Source: an uncultured Veillonella sp. (lineage in GTDB: Bacteria > Bacillota > Negativicutes > Veillonellales > Veillonellaceae). Taken from it: a stretch of DNA of 64,000 nt. The position numbers and the translations under genes were made by a program. This document shows positions 1 to 8,837 of this stretch, piece after piece; position 1 is the stretch's first letter; the number at the start of each line of letters is the position of its first letter. The stretch spans positions 1 through 64,000 of the forward strand of contig UPXS01000005.1 in NCBI GenBank assembly GCA_900538355.1, read 5' to 3'. The notes below the pieces were generated by a model, which was given only the letters and a program-made list of their open reading frames with translations, was not told the DNA's origin and did not search any database.

Positions 1-247
1 GAATTATGGTTGGTTTTGACTATGTCAAAACCCGCACTCTGGCATATGTTCAATCGTATTGATTGATTACCTATCATTGTTCAGTTTTCAAAGATCTGTA
101 CCAGTTTCCACAACCTCTTTCGAAGTGTTTCATCAACTGGCGACTTGATTATTCTATCAAGTTCAGCTCATTCCGTCAAGCACTTTTTCAAAACTTTTTA
201 GAAGTTTTTTTGCTTGTCCTTTGTGCTGTGTCCTAACGACTTGTATA
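1..247 (-). other. Leader of an rRNA operon (16S gene lies beyond the left edge)
   Basis: Read on the minus strand, this stretch starts just after two strong tandem promoters and runs off the left edge. At 75-97 it contains a boxA-like antitermination sequence (ATCTTTGAAAACTGAACAAT), the kind found ahead of 16S and 23S genes in Firmicutes. A 9-bp inverted repeat with a 3-base loop lies at 12-32. No reading frame of note is present. The 16S gene itself is not visible, so the call is inferred from the promoters plus the boxA-like sequence. Confidence 0.7.
151..179 (-). promoter_or_regulatory. rRNA promoter P2
   Basis: On the minus strand, TTGACG (174-179) and TAGAAT (151-156) are separated by 17 bases. 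It is the inner of two tandem promoters pointing to the left edge. Confidence 0.7.
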
Positions 248-275
248 AGTATAGCATAAATAAAAATATCGTCAA
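248..275 (-). promoter_or_regulatory. rRNA promoter P1
   Basis: On the minus strand, TTGACG (270-275) and TATACT (248-253) are separated by 16 bases. The bases upstream, 276-449, are very AT-rich and hold no clear gene; they could act as an UP element. The tandem arrangement with P2 is typical of rRNA operons. Confidence 0.7.
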
Positions 276-449
276 CACATAAAGTCTTCATTTTCTTAAC
301 TTCATTTAATCTTCACCACCGTCTTTATAAGCTTCTTTTAATTTCTTATTATTTTGGGATTTAAATTGTATAACACCATTTTTTCTTTTAATTTTATTCA
401 TATTATTTTTAAGTACTATCTTATAAACCTATAAATGTATAACTGTTTT

Positions 450-496
450 ATAAAAGAAAAATCCTTAGAACATATTATAAAATACATTCTAAGGAT
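450..496 (-). terminator. Terminator after the MFS gene
   Basis: A 10-bp perfect stem (461-470 with 487-496) and a 16-base loop are followed on the minus strand by a T-rich run. It lies 66 bases beyond the MFS stop codon and separates that gene from the rRNA promoters. Confidence 0.7.
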
Positions 497-562
497 TGAT
501 TATTATATTGTGTCTAATAGTCTAATACTGTTAGTAGCTTTTACTATATCACTATTTTTGTT

Positions 563-1738
563 TTACAGTTCTAGAGGCGTATACCTCTTAATCCATATAT
601 GATATAAAGCTAGTGCTACAATCATTATCATTGCAGTAAACATATAAAGATACTGATAGCCTACAGCACTAGCTAACAGAGCAAGAATGACAGATCCAGC
701 ACCCACACTTATATCTAATGCTAAAAAATATGTTGCTGTTGATACACCAGCTCGTTCTATTGGTGCTGATTGAATGGCTAACGCTTGAAATGCTGGTTGT
801 GCTGCACCATAACCTAAACCTAACAAAGGGGCCGTTAATATTATGGTTAATGGCGTAGTAGCTATTCCTAACGCTAATAGTCCTAGTATAAAGAGTACTA
901 GGCCAGGATAGATAATATATTTAGAGCCATACCGAGCATATGCTTTTCCTACTAGAGGTCGACTGATTATAATCATTACAGCAAAGATAGCAAAAAATGC
1001 ACTGCCCCAAATACCAGCCCCCATACTATTTAACTCAATGGGAATAAATACTAACACACCAGAATAGGTAAAGCCAATAAACAGTCCCATTAAAGCCCAA
1101 GGTAAACTTCTTTTTTCAATAAATTGAGATATATTCCACCCTTTGTGAGTAGATGGTTTAGGCGTTGCTAATTCTTTTGATAAGGGAATACAATTACTCA
1201 ATACTAGGACTAACCCTGTCATAATAGTTAAGAAAAGATAGAGAGCTATACTACCATATGAAGCAAGTGCATATAAGCCTATTGCAGGCCCCAACACCAT
1301 TGCCACATTCGAAAAGATAGCAAACATATTGATGCCCTCCCCCTTTCTATTAGGAGGTAACACCAATACCGCCAACGCCGCCATTACAGTTGTGCCTAAA
1401 GCAAATACAACACCATGTAGCCCCCGCAATACAAAGATGGCTTCTAAAGAGGTTGTAAAATTAAAGAGCCCCATAATAATGAAAAATAAAGCAGTTGATA
1501 ATAGTAATACAACTCGTTTATTAAAGCCATCAATCAAGCGACCTGCAAAGAGCCTACATAGAATTGTGCCTATTTGAAAATAGGTCATCGCTAATCCCGC
1601 ATCTAAATCACTTCCACTTAATTCAGAGGTTATGACTATCGGCAAGGCTGCTACGAGAACATATTGTGACATATATAAAATGCCACTGCTTATACCATAG
1701 TTTATAAAAGCAGGGCTCCATAATCGATTTGGATCCAT
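563..1738 (-). CDS. MFS transporter, drug/metabolite exporter type
   Basis: The 391-residue protein is almost wholly hydrophobic, with about 12 predicted membrane helices in two halves, the size usual for the major facilitator superfamily. The loop between helices 2 and 3 has a motif A-like stretch (GRLIDGFNKR, about residue 67), echoed in the second half near SRPLVGKAYARYGS. Together these support a proton-coupled transporter of the inner membrane. The substrate cannot be told from the sequence. The gene stands alone, with its own promoter and terminator. The ATG start follows an AAAAGGGG ribosome-binding site. Confidence 0.85.
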   Translation of the reverse strand: MDPNRLWSPAFINYGISSGILYMSQYVLVAALPIVITSELSGSDLDAGLAMTYFQIGTILCRLFAGRLIDGFNKRVVLLLSTALFFIIMGLFNFTTSLEAIFVLRGLHGVVFALGTTVMAALAVLVLPPNRKGEGINMFAIFSNVAMVLGPAIGLYALASYGSIALYLFLTIMTGLVLVLSNCIPLSKELATPKPSTHKGWNISQFIEKRSLPWALMGLFIGFTYSGVLVFIPIELNSMGAGIWGSAFFAIFAVMIIISRPLVGKAYARYGSKYIIYPGLVLFILGLLALGIATTPLTIILTAPLLGLGYGAAQPAFQALAIQSAPIERAGVSTATYFLALDISVGAGSVILALLASAVGYQYLYMFTAMIMIVALALYHIWIKRYTPLEL

Positions 1739-1774
1739 CTATCTATCCCCTTTTCAGCATTGTGTTACTTTGCT

Positions 1775-1803
1775 ATTTTACGCCCCCTGTACAAAGAATT
1801 CAA
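1775..1803 (-). promoter_or_regulatory. Promoter of the MFS gene
   Basis: TTGAAT (1798-1803) and TAAAAT (1775-1780) are 17 bases apart on the minus strand, about 40 bases before the ATG. Confidence 0.5.
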
Positions 1804-1885
1804 TAAGTATAGACCTTACTATGTACATATATCCTATACATATATGTATGAGTTATCCATAGTAATAATTTATTAGTAGATGATA

Positions 1886-1926
1886 CATAAAAAGAACCTC
1901 TCTGATTATAATACAGAGAGGTTCTT
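1886..1926 (-). terminator. Terminator of the ruv-queA-tgt-secDF run
   Basis: A 13-bp stem (1892-1904 with 1914-1926) is followed on the minus strand by TTTTTAT. It lies 36 bases after the secF stop codon. Confidence 0.85.
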
Positions 1927-1961
1927 ATACTTTTACCAACAATAGGTAAAAGCATCATATA

Positions 1962-2858
1962 TTATTGTTGATTGCGGATATCGTTTTTGTTGCGACTCTT
2001 CCACATAACCCATAAGGATGTAGCTACGCAGATAGAGGAGTACGCACCACTAGCAAAACCAATAATCATACAAAGAGCAAAGTTCTTTGTAGTGTCCCCA
2101 CCGAATAGATAAAGGGATACACAGGCAAACATAACGGTAGCCAATGTATAGAAACTACGGTGAATACTTTGTGTAATAGATGCATTCGCAAGATCTGCAA
2201 ATGTATCAGAACGTTTATGTGTATGTGTATTTTCACGAACACGGTCAAAGATAACTACAGATTCATTCATGGAGTAACCTACAACCGTAAGAATAGCCGC
2301 CAAGAAAGACGCATCAATTTCTAATTGGAAATAAGAGAATACACCAAGAACCATAATCAAATCATGGAAAATTGCAACGAGAGCAGAAATAGCAACTTTA
2401 TACTCAAAACGATAAGAAATATATAATGCTAATGCCGCAAACGCTATAACAAGATTTAACAACGCATGTTCTGTAACTTCAGAACCAATTACAGCACCTA
2501 CAGTTTCAATACGTTTAACGGTATTGTTACCAATAGATTTAGTCAAAGATTCAATCACAGCGGCACTTTCACTAGGCTCAAGATTACGTGTACGAATCAT
2601 TACGTCTTCGCCCGCTGTATCACCAGTAGTATCTCCAGAAAGCTGAATTTGTGCGTTTTCAAGATTATATTCTTTTAGGACGTCACGAACTTGACTAACC
2701 TCTACAGGATGATCAAATACAACTTCAACAATCGTACCACCAGTATAATCAATACCAAAGTTAAAGCCTTTAGTAAAGATGGAAATCAAACTGATAATAA
2801 CAAGTGTGGAAGAAATAGCAAACCACCAACGATGATGCTTAATTACGTCTAATGTCAT
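1962..2858 (-). CDS. secF: Protein translocase subunit SecF
   Basis: SecF works with SecD in the inner membrane, using the proton gradient to help pull proteins through SecYEG. The 298-residue protein has a first membrane helix (about 12-30), the FNFGIDYTGGT motif that marks the start of the periplasmic domain, and a C-terminal block of five helices. That block contains the family signature VGYSMNESVVIFDRVREN, with the charged residues used in proton movement. The ATG overlaps the secD stop by 4 bases and has a GGAGGT ribosome-binding site inside secD, so the two are translated together. A terminator follows. Confidence 0.95.
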   Translation of the reverse strand: MTLDVIKHHRWWFAISSTLVIISLISIFTKGFNFGIDYTGGTIVEVVFDHPVEVSQVRDVLKEYNLENAQIQLSGDTTGDTAGEDVMIRTRNLEPSESAAVIESLTKSIGNNTVKRIETVGAVIGSEVTEHALLNLVIAFAALALYISYRFEYKVAISALVAIFHDLIMVLGVFSYFQLEIDASFLAAILTVVGYSMNESVVIFDRVRENTHTHKRSDTFADLANASITQSIHRSFYTLATVMFACVSLYLFGGDTTKNFALCMIIGFASGAYSSICVATSLWVMWKSRNKNDIRNQQ

Positions 2859-4129
2859 TTGCGTTTACCTCCTTTCAAAGATTTTGGTGCAAATGCGTCA
2901 GCACTTGTGCTTGGAGAGATATTCGCACCAAACCAGAATGGATGGTTCGTAAAGTTACAGTCAATAAGTAAGCGTAATAAGAAATGGCTCACAGTAATCG
3001 CTGTAAACATACTTACAACAACACCTACGCCTAAGCTGATAGCGAAACCTTTTACAGGGCCAGAGCCTAAGATTGTCAAGATAGCAGCAGTAATGATAAC
3101 GGATACGTTCGCATCTGTAATTGTTGCTAAAGCACGACTGAAACCAGCTTCCATGGCTACACGCATGGACTTACCGGAGAACACCTCTTCTTTGAAACGT
3201 TCAAAGATAAGAATGTTTGCATCTACAGCAACACCCATGGATAAGATAATACCAGCGATACCTGGCAATGTCATAGTCGCATTAAAGCCTTTACCTAATA
3301 CGAGCAATAAGAGCATAACATATACAAGTAATGCAATATTAGCTACGATACCAGAAAAACGATATAAAATAACCAAGAAAATCATGATCATTGCAATACC
3401 GGCACTAAAGGCTACAACAGATTTATCCTTGGAGTCTTGACCCAAAGAAGGACCAACTGTACGCACTTCCAATACATTAATTTTAACAGGCAATGCACCG
3501 GAACGTAATAAAATAGCCAAGTCTTTAGCTTCTTCTAAACTTTGACTACCAGAGATAGTTGCTTTACCACCTGTAATTGCTTGTTGTACTACAGGATTAG
3601 TCAATTCTTTACCATCCAATGTAATGGCAATACGACGACCAATATTTTTAGATGTTAAATCAGCAAACTTCTTAGCCCCTTCATCGCTTAATTCTATAGC
3701 AACGAGTGGTTGTTTATTTTGACCTAACTCTTCTTTTGCATCTTTTAAATCATCACCAGTCATAACAGTTTGACCTTGGTCGTTTTTAAATTCCAAGACC
3801 GCTGTTTTACCGATACGTTTAATCGCTTCGTCAGGATCTTTTACACCTGGCAATTCGATGATAATACGACGAGCACCTTCACGTTGTACTAGTGGTTCAG
3901 ACAAACCCATTTCATTAATACGACGCTCTAAGATTTGCTTCGCCCGTTCCACTGCATCATTGTCAGCTGTACCAGTCGCAGAGTCCTCTGCTTCCAATAC
4001 GATGTGCGTACCACCTTGCAAGTCTAGGCCTTGTTTCAAAGAGCCTGCTAATGGTTGAATAAAATACGCAAATAATCCAATGATGGCAGCAATGACTACT
4101 AAAAACTTGATAATAGCTTTACCGTTCAA
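2855..4129 (-). CDS. secD: Protein translocase subunit SecD
   Basis: This is the partner of SecF in the proton-driven step of protein export. The 424-residue protein has an N-terminal helix (5-25), the QGLDLQGGTHIVLE motif, a large periplasmic domain (about 35-230) and a six-helix C-terminal block with GVAVDANILIFERFKEE, the SecD form of the SecDF signature. It is shorter than the E. coli protein and near the usual Firmicutes and Negativicutes size. The start is a TTG preceded at good distance by GGGAG. SecD and SecF are separate genes here, unlike the fused SecDF of Bacillus. Confidence 0.95.
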   Translation of the reverse strand: MNGKAIIKFLVVIAAIIGLFAYFIQPLAGSLKQGLDLQGGTHIVLEAEDSATGTADNDAVERAKQILERRINEMGLSEPLVQREGARRIIIELPGVKDPDEAIKRIGKTAVLEFKNDQGQTVMTGDDLKDAKEELGQNKQPLVAIELSDEGAKKFADLTSKNIGRRIAITLDGKELTNPVVQQAITGGKATISGSQSLEEAKDLAILLRSGALPVKINVLEVRTVGPSLGQDSKDKSVVAFSAGIAMIMIFLVILYRFSGIVANIALLVYVMLLLLVLGKGFNATMTLPGIAGIILSMGVAVDANILIFERFKEEVFSGKSMRVAMEAGFSRALATITDANVSVIITAAILTILGSGPVKGFAISLGVGVVVSMFTAITVSHFLLRLLIDCNFTNHPFWFGANISPSTSADAFAPKSLKGGKRK

Positions 4130-4150
4130 AATAGTTGCTCCCTTCTACTA

Positions 4151-4717
4151 CTATACGCAATGTATAACGCCTTGCTCCGTTACAATTTTGCTCATCCGTT
4201 GGTCCAGTTCATCCATTGGGATTGGTGTATCCCACAATTGTACTGACCAGCATACGCCCATAAATGTACGTGGTGAAAGTTCCTTGAGAAATCGATCATA
4301 ATACCCATTCCCCATCCCCATGCGACCGCCTTGACGGTCAAAGCCAGCACCAGGCACTAAAATCAAATCCAAGTCATGTGGATTAATAACCTCGTATGGC
4401 TCAGAGGGAATGCGTATATTTAACACACCCCGAGTGATAGATTCTAGAGACTTAAGACGAACGGCAATCATGGTCGTCTTATCTGTACATACTGGAACAT
4501 ATACGGATTTACCATGTTCTAAAGCATGACGAATAACATCGTCTAAATTGGCCTCCTTGGGCATCGCCAAATAGGCCATAATGGTATTAGCTGATATATA
4601 CTCAGGACTATTAACAATTTGATCTGTCAAAAGCGTAGTCCATCTATGACAATCAGCAACGGATAAAGCAGCGCGCTGGGCCTTGCACGCCCGGCGCACT
4701 GCTTCCTTTGTATTCAT
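4151..4717 (-). CDS. 5-formyltetrahydrofolate cyclo-ligase
   Basis: It converts 5-formyl-THF to 5,10-methenyl-THF with ATP, returning a stored folate to one-carbon metabolism (gene names in use elsewhere: fau, ygfA, fthC). The 188-residue length fits the family. The C-terminal motif GRMGMGNGYYDRFL (about 131-144) matches the conserved G-x-G-x-G-YYDR loop, and the N-terminal KEAVRRACKAQR is the typical opening. It lies between yajC, with a one-base overlap, and secD. That is an unrelated function in the middle of the export genes, probably sharing their transcript. Confidence 0.9.
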   Translation of the reverse strand: MNTKEAVRRACKAQRAALSVADCHRWTTLLTDQIVNSPEYISANTIMAYLAMPKEANLDDVIRHALEHGKSVYVPVCTDKTTMIAVRLKSLESITRGVLNIRIPSEPYEVINPHDLDLILVPGAGFDRQGGRMGMGNGYYDRFLKELSPRTFMGVCWSVQLWDTPIPMDELDQRMSKIVTEQGVIHCV

Positions 4718-5007
4718 TATTTTTCTTCCTTGTTTTTCTTGGAAAGAACGTTAGCAATTGCAGAACGTGCAAATGTTAACTCTACTTTTTCAGATACTTG
4801 AACCTTTACTTTTTCATCGTCAAGTTCAACGATTTCGCCATAAATACCGCCGATAGTAACGATTTTTTGACCTTTCTTCAAGCTGCCTAACAAATTAGCG
4901 CGCTCTTTTTGTTGTTTCTTTTGTGGACGCCACAATAAGAAATAAAAAATTACGACCATCAACAAAATAGGCCAGCTAGTTTGCAACACTTGTAAAATAT
5001 CTTCCAT
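4717..5007 (-). CDS. yajC: Sec translocon accessory subunit YajC
   Basis: This small inner-membrane protein associates with SecDF. The 96-residue protein has one membrane helix (about 10-28), then the LLWRPQKKQQKER turn and a short basic, beta-rich cytosolic tail with the KKGQKIVTIGGIYGEI motif that defines the family. It has a strong AGGAGGA ribosome-binding site. It follows tgt after 77 bases, the queA-tgt-yajC-secDF order seen in many bacteria. Confidence 0.95.
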   Translation of the reverse strand: MEDILQVLQTSWPILLMVVIFYFLLWRPQKKQQKERANLLGSLKKGQKIVTIGGIYGEIVELDDEKVKVQVSEKVELTFARSAIANVLSKKNKEEK

Positions 5008-5084
5008 TTTATCCTCCTAGTGTAATAAATATGTTTTTCTTTTCTAGTATAGCCACCTAATATAGATTTGACTAGACTTAATTA

Positions 5085-6200
5085 CTATTTTTTAAAGCTA
5101 TCCCAAAATTGCATTCTAAATTGTGGGAACCGATCTTCTAAGATGGCTTGTCTCATTTGACGCATAAACTCAAGCAAGAAGTAAAGATTATGGTATGTTA
5201 CGAGACGCAACGCCAAAATTTCTTCCGCCTTATACAAGTGACGAATATAAGCGCGAGAATAATTTTTACATGTATAACATTGGCAGCCTTCTTCTAAAGG
5301 ACCCCAATCATGAGCAAATTGCGCATTTCGAATATTAAGGCGACCTTTCCAAGTCATAGCCATACCATTTCGAGCAACTCGTGTAGGGTATACGCAGTCG
5401 AACATATCAATACCTCGTGCTACGCCTTCTACAAGACAATCCGCCGTACCAACGCCCATCAAATAACGAGCCTTATTAGTAGGCAATAGCGGTGTTGTGT
5501 ATTCAAGAATTTCATTCATTAAATCATGAGGTTCCCCAACGGATAAGCCACCAATACTATAGCCTTCAAAGTCCATAGCTACCAGCTCTTCCGCACTTTG
5601 TTTGCGCAAGTCTTTGTACATGCCACCTTGAACAATGCCAAACATACCTTGTCGGTCATGCGCTTTACGAGCCTCTTGGCAACGATGAGCCCAACGTGTG
5701 GTACGAGCTGTTGAGCGCTTTGCATAATCATGGTCCGCAGGATACGGAATACATTCATCAAAGGCCATCGCAATATCAGAACCCAATTGCTCTTGTACCT
5801 TTGTGGCCACCTCAGGAGATAAAAACTGTTTAGACCCATCAATATGAGATCTAAAGGTTACACCCTCCTCCGTAATCTTACGCATATCGCCTAAGCTAAA
5901 TACTTGGAACCCACCACTATCAGTTAAAATAGCTTGATCCCAGTTCATAAATTTATGTAACCCACCTGCTTCTTCTACGAGTTCAGGACCAGGACGAAGG
6001 AATAAATGGTACGTGTTGCTCAAGATGACTTGAGATCCCATCGCCTTTAATTCCTCAGGCGTCATAGTTTTAACTGTAGCTTGTGTACCTACAGGCATAA
6101 ACATAGGCGTTTGGAAGGTACCATGTGGCGTATGCAATAAACCAGCACGAGCCCCCGTATGAGGACATGTCTTTTGTAATTCATAAGTAATACTCGGCAT
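5085..6200 (-). CDS. tgt: tRNA-guanine transglycosylase
   Basis: It exchanges guanine-34 in the anticodon of Asp, Asn, His and Tyr tRNAs for preQ1, the first tRNA-bound step to queuosine. The 371-residue TIM-barrel protein has the active-site stretch TDSGGFQVFSLG, with an Asp at about 94, the FDCVYPTRVARNG segment holding the second catalytic Asp, and the zinc site CQCYTCKNYSRAYIRHL. All key residues are present. It lies 8 bases downstream of queA, which performs the next step. No preQ1 synthesis genes are in the window, so preQ1 must come from elsewhere or be imported. Confidence 0.97.
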   Translation of the reverse strand: MPSITYELQKTCPHTGARAGLLHTPHGTFQTPMFMPVGTQATVKTMTPEELKAMGSQVILSNTYHLFLRPGPELVEEAGGLHKFMNWDQAILTDSGGFQVFSLGDMRKITEEGVTFRSHIDGSKQFLSPEVATKVQEQLGSDIAMAFDECIPYPADHDYAKRSTARTTRWAHRCQEARKAHDRQGMFGIVQGGMYKDLRKQSAEELVAMDFEGYSIGGLSVGEPHDLMNEILEYTTPLLPTNKARYLMGVGTADCLVEGVARGIDMFDCVYPTRVARNGMAMTWKGRLNIRNAQFAHDWGPLEEGCQCYTCKNYSRAYIRHLYKAEEILALRLVTYHNLYFLLEFMRQMRQAILEDRFPQFRMQFWDSFKK

Positions 6201-6208
6201 AGTCCCTC

Positions 6209-7234
6209 CTAACGTATAAACATAGCATCGCCGAAGCTAAAGAACCGATAACGTTCGCGTACAGCTTCTTCGTAGGCCGCTAAACAATGTTCACGACCAG
6301 CCAATGCACTAATCAACATTAATAATGTAGATTGAGGCAAGTGGAAATTCGTTACCAATGCATCAATCATCTTAAATTTGTAGCCAGGATAGATAAAGAT
6401 TTGTGTCCATCCACTAATGCCTTGTAAGACACCGCCATCATTAGTAGCTGACTCAAGGGTACGCACAGAAGTAGTACCTACCGCAATAATACGGCGTCCG
6501 TTTCTTTTAGCCGCATTAATACGATCAGCTGTATCTTGAGAAACGACGAAAAACTCACTATGCATTTCATGGTCCTCAATTGTCTCCGCTGATACAGGTC
6601 TAAATGTTCCAAGGCCAACATGCAATGTAACAAATTCTAACTCTACGCCTTTCGCTTTTATCTTTTCTAATAGTTCAGGTGTAAAGTGAAGACCTGCTGT
6701 TGGAGCTGCAGCTGAACCTTTCTCCTTAGCATAAACGGTTTGATAACGATCTTTATCTTCTAGCTTCTCATGAATATATGGAGGTAATGGCATTTCACCG
6801 ATTTCTTGTATCACATCATCAAATACACCATCGCAAGTGAATTCAATGATACGACCTCCAAACTCAGTTTTATCTATAACGGTCCCACTTAATCGGTCAT
6901 CAAATTCGATAACTTGACCAATAGGACATTTTTTACCAGGTTTAACAAGGCATTCCCAGCGATTTTCACCACATGGTGTGAGGAGCAATACCTCAACCTT
7001 GCCACCAGAGCCTTGACGTTGGCCATATAATCTCGCAGGAATAACCTTTGTATTATTAAATACAAGTACATCCCCTTCGTGGAGTTCATCTAGCAAATCG
7101 TAAAAATGCTCTTTATGTGCAACCTCACCTGTAACCTTGTCTAAGGTCAACAGTCTCGCTGTATCACGAGGCTCTACTGGATGTTGAGCAATTAGTTCCT
7201 CTGGTAATTCATAATCAAAATCTGTAACTTTCAT
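6209..7234 (-). CDS. queA: S-adenosylmethionine:tRNA ribosyltransferase-isomerase
   Basis: QueA transfers and isomerises the ribose of S-adenosylmethionine onto tRNA-bound preQ1, giving epoxyqueuosine. The 341-residue protein matches the family length, and the family-defining stretches are intact: the N-terminal FDYELPEELIAQHP, the central TAGLHFTPELL and the C-terminal VTNFHLPQSTLLMLISAL. It sits between the SpoIID-domain gene and tgt, with gaps of 11 and 8 bases, so it is part of one transcript. Confidence 0.97.
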   Translation of the reverse strand: MKVTDFDYELPEELIAQHPVEPRDTARLLTLDKVTGEVAHKEHFYDLLDELHEGDVLVFNNTKVIPARLYGQRQGSGGKVEVLLLTPCGENRWECLVKPGKKCPIGQVIEFDDRLSGTVIDKTEFGGRIIEFTCDGVFDDVIQEIGEMPLPPYIHEKLEDKDRYQTVYAKEKGSAAAPTAGLHFTPELLEKIKAKGVELEFVTLHVGLGTFRPVSAETIEDHEMHSEFFVVSQDTADRINAAKRNGRRIIAVGTTSVRTLESATNDGGVLQGISGWTQIFIYPGYKFKMIDALVTNFHLPQSTLLMLISALAGREHCLAAYEEAVRERYRFFSFGDAMFIR

Positions 7235-7245
7235 CGCAATCCTTA

Positions 7246-8835
7246 TTAGTACATTTTCTTTAATGTAATGCCACTATAGTAGTGACGCAAAATAGTTTGG
7301 TAATAATTTGTATCCCCTGGTGTCGCACGCTTAGCCATTTCTGCAGCACCCCATTGAGACATACCAAGACCATGTCCCCAACCGTGGCCTTTAATATAGA
7401 CAGTATCATTGCTACCAGTAAAATTATGATACGCCTTACCTGTATCTTTAGCTGGGTTATGATTTACATAAAAATCAAATAGTGTTGATTTCAAGCCTAA
7501 AATACTGCGTAAAGAATCCCCATCAATGGTCGTTTTTCCAGAGGTACCTATGAAAGTAGCACTCTTAATGCGACCAGATACACCGCGGTCAGATGTTTGT
7601 TGACCTGGCTTGCCAAGAGGTGTCAATTGAATGCTCTTCAATTTGCCAACCCCTTTACTAGCTGCGTTAAGCTTACTTTCAAGGGCCTGACGAGAAGTAG
7701 TCACTGTCCAGTTCGATGTAGATGTGCCAGTACTAAAATCCTTTACACCTTTCAAATACGGTACATCGCTACCCCAAACATTGACACTATCCTCAGTATA
7801 GCCGCCACCATCAGAATGGAATAAAGCATTAATAGGGCGTTGATTATATAACATAACCATCCCCTTTGTTTTATTAACTGCATTTGTAGTAGCTTGCGTT
7901 TCACCACTAACCCCATTATAGACTTGGTGATCTGTGGACGTACTCACATCATACAGTTTACCTTTATTCTCTTCCATAGTATGAAGAGCATAAGTTCGAG
8001 CCGCTACAGCTTGTGCTTCTAGTGCAGCTGCAGGCCAAGATGGAACGACCTCTTGCGGAACTACGCCATAAAGATAGTCTTCAAGAGGTACAGAATTAAT
8101 GACCATCATCTTTCCATTATTAGCACGTAATGTAAGTCCTCCACGATAGCCTTTGCCTTCAAACAAGAATGGTGCATCACTATTGGCTGGTTTTAATGTA
8201 ACTACCGTATCAATGGCCTTGCCATTGACAGCAATTTTACCACTTCGAATACCAACAGAGGTTCCACGGTTTGCACTGATTGTGCTAACTTGACCATTAG
8301 CACTATTTAACACAACCATATTAGCAGTAGATGTAACTGTAGCATCGGAACTGCGACTACCCAATAACACGCGTACATTTGGTACATTTTCTACACGCTC
8401 CGTAGCAGGTGTAACAACAGAACCTACTTTATTACGTGTAATAGCAGCCGTATTAGCTTTAATACTATTGGCATCAGAAGTTTTTACAGCCTTAGATGCA
8501 GCTGGCTTTACCGTTGTAGCCTTGGCACTAGTAACTGTAGATTTTGCAACAGGTTTTTGAGCCGTTGCTGCAACCTTAGTTGCATTTGACTTCGGAGTCA
8601 CTTTTGCCACAGGCTTTGGAGCCGGTTTAGTTACAAGTGGTCGAAAAGTTGACCGCTTCGTCGTATTTACTTTCGATACATTTGTTGTAGATACTGTTGA
8701 TTTCGGCATTGGCTTTTTAGTCACTACTGCACTTTTATGTTGCAATGTAGCCCCTTGTGCAACAGATGCACCGCCAATATTTACACCTAAAAACAAAGTT
8801 GCCATTATCATCAATTGTAATCGTTTCGTTTTCAT
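7246..8835 (-). CDS. Exported SpoIID/LytB-domain protein
   Basis: The 529-residue protein opens with a signal peptide (about 1-29). A low-complexity Lys/Thr/Val/Ala/Pro linker follows to about 150, then a small domain, then a SpoIID domain. The SpoIID marks are clear: VVPQEVVPSWPAAALEAQAVAARTY in the middle (given here as the family pattern) and GHGWGHGLGMSQWGA near the end. In Bacillus SpoIID is a peptidoglycan lytic transglycosylase of sporulation and LytB enhances an amidase. Nothing else sporulation-like is present here, so a role in wall remodelling is inferred. The basic linker could bind the wall. It lies between ruvB and queA, with gaps of 2 and 11 bases. Confidence 0.85.
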   Translation of the reverse strand: MKTKRLQLMIMATLFLGVNIGGASVAQGATLQHKSAVVTKKPMPKSTVSTTNVSKVNTTKRSTFRPLVTKPAPKPVAKVTPKSNATKVAATAQKPVAKSTVTSAKATTVKPAASKAVKTSDANSIKANTAAITRNKVGSVVTPATERVENVPNVRVLLGSRSSDATVTSTANMVVLNSANGQVSTISANRGTSVGIRSGKIAVNGKAIDTVVTLKPANSDAPFLFEGKGYRGGLTLRANNGKMMVINSVPLEDYLYGVVPQEVVPSWPAAALEAQAVAARTYALHTMEENKGKLYDVSTSTDHQVYNGVSGETQATTNAVNKTKGMVMLYNQRPINALFHSDGGGYTEDSVNVWGSDVPYLKGVKDFSTGTSTSNWTVTTSRQALESKLNAASKGVGKLKSIQLTPLGKPGQQTSDRGVSGRIKSATFIGTSGKTTIDGDSLRSILGLKSTLFDFYVNHNPAKDTGKAYHNFTGSNDTVYIKGHGWGHGLGMSQWGAAEMAKRATPGDTNYYQTILRHYYSGITLKKMY

Positions 8836-8837
8836 TG

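Noticed and set aside
2859..3440. 193-residue frame on the plus strand
   Set aside because: It is antisense to secD, which has all family motifs; no ribosome-binding site or domain supports the plus-strand reading.
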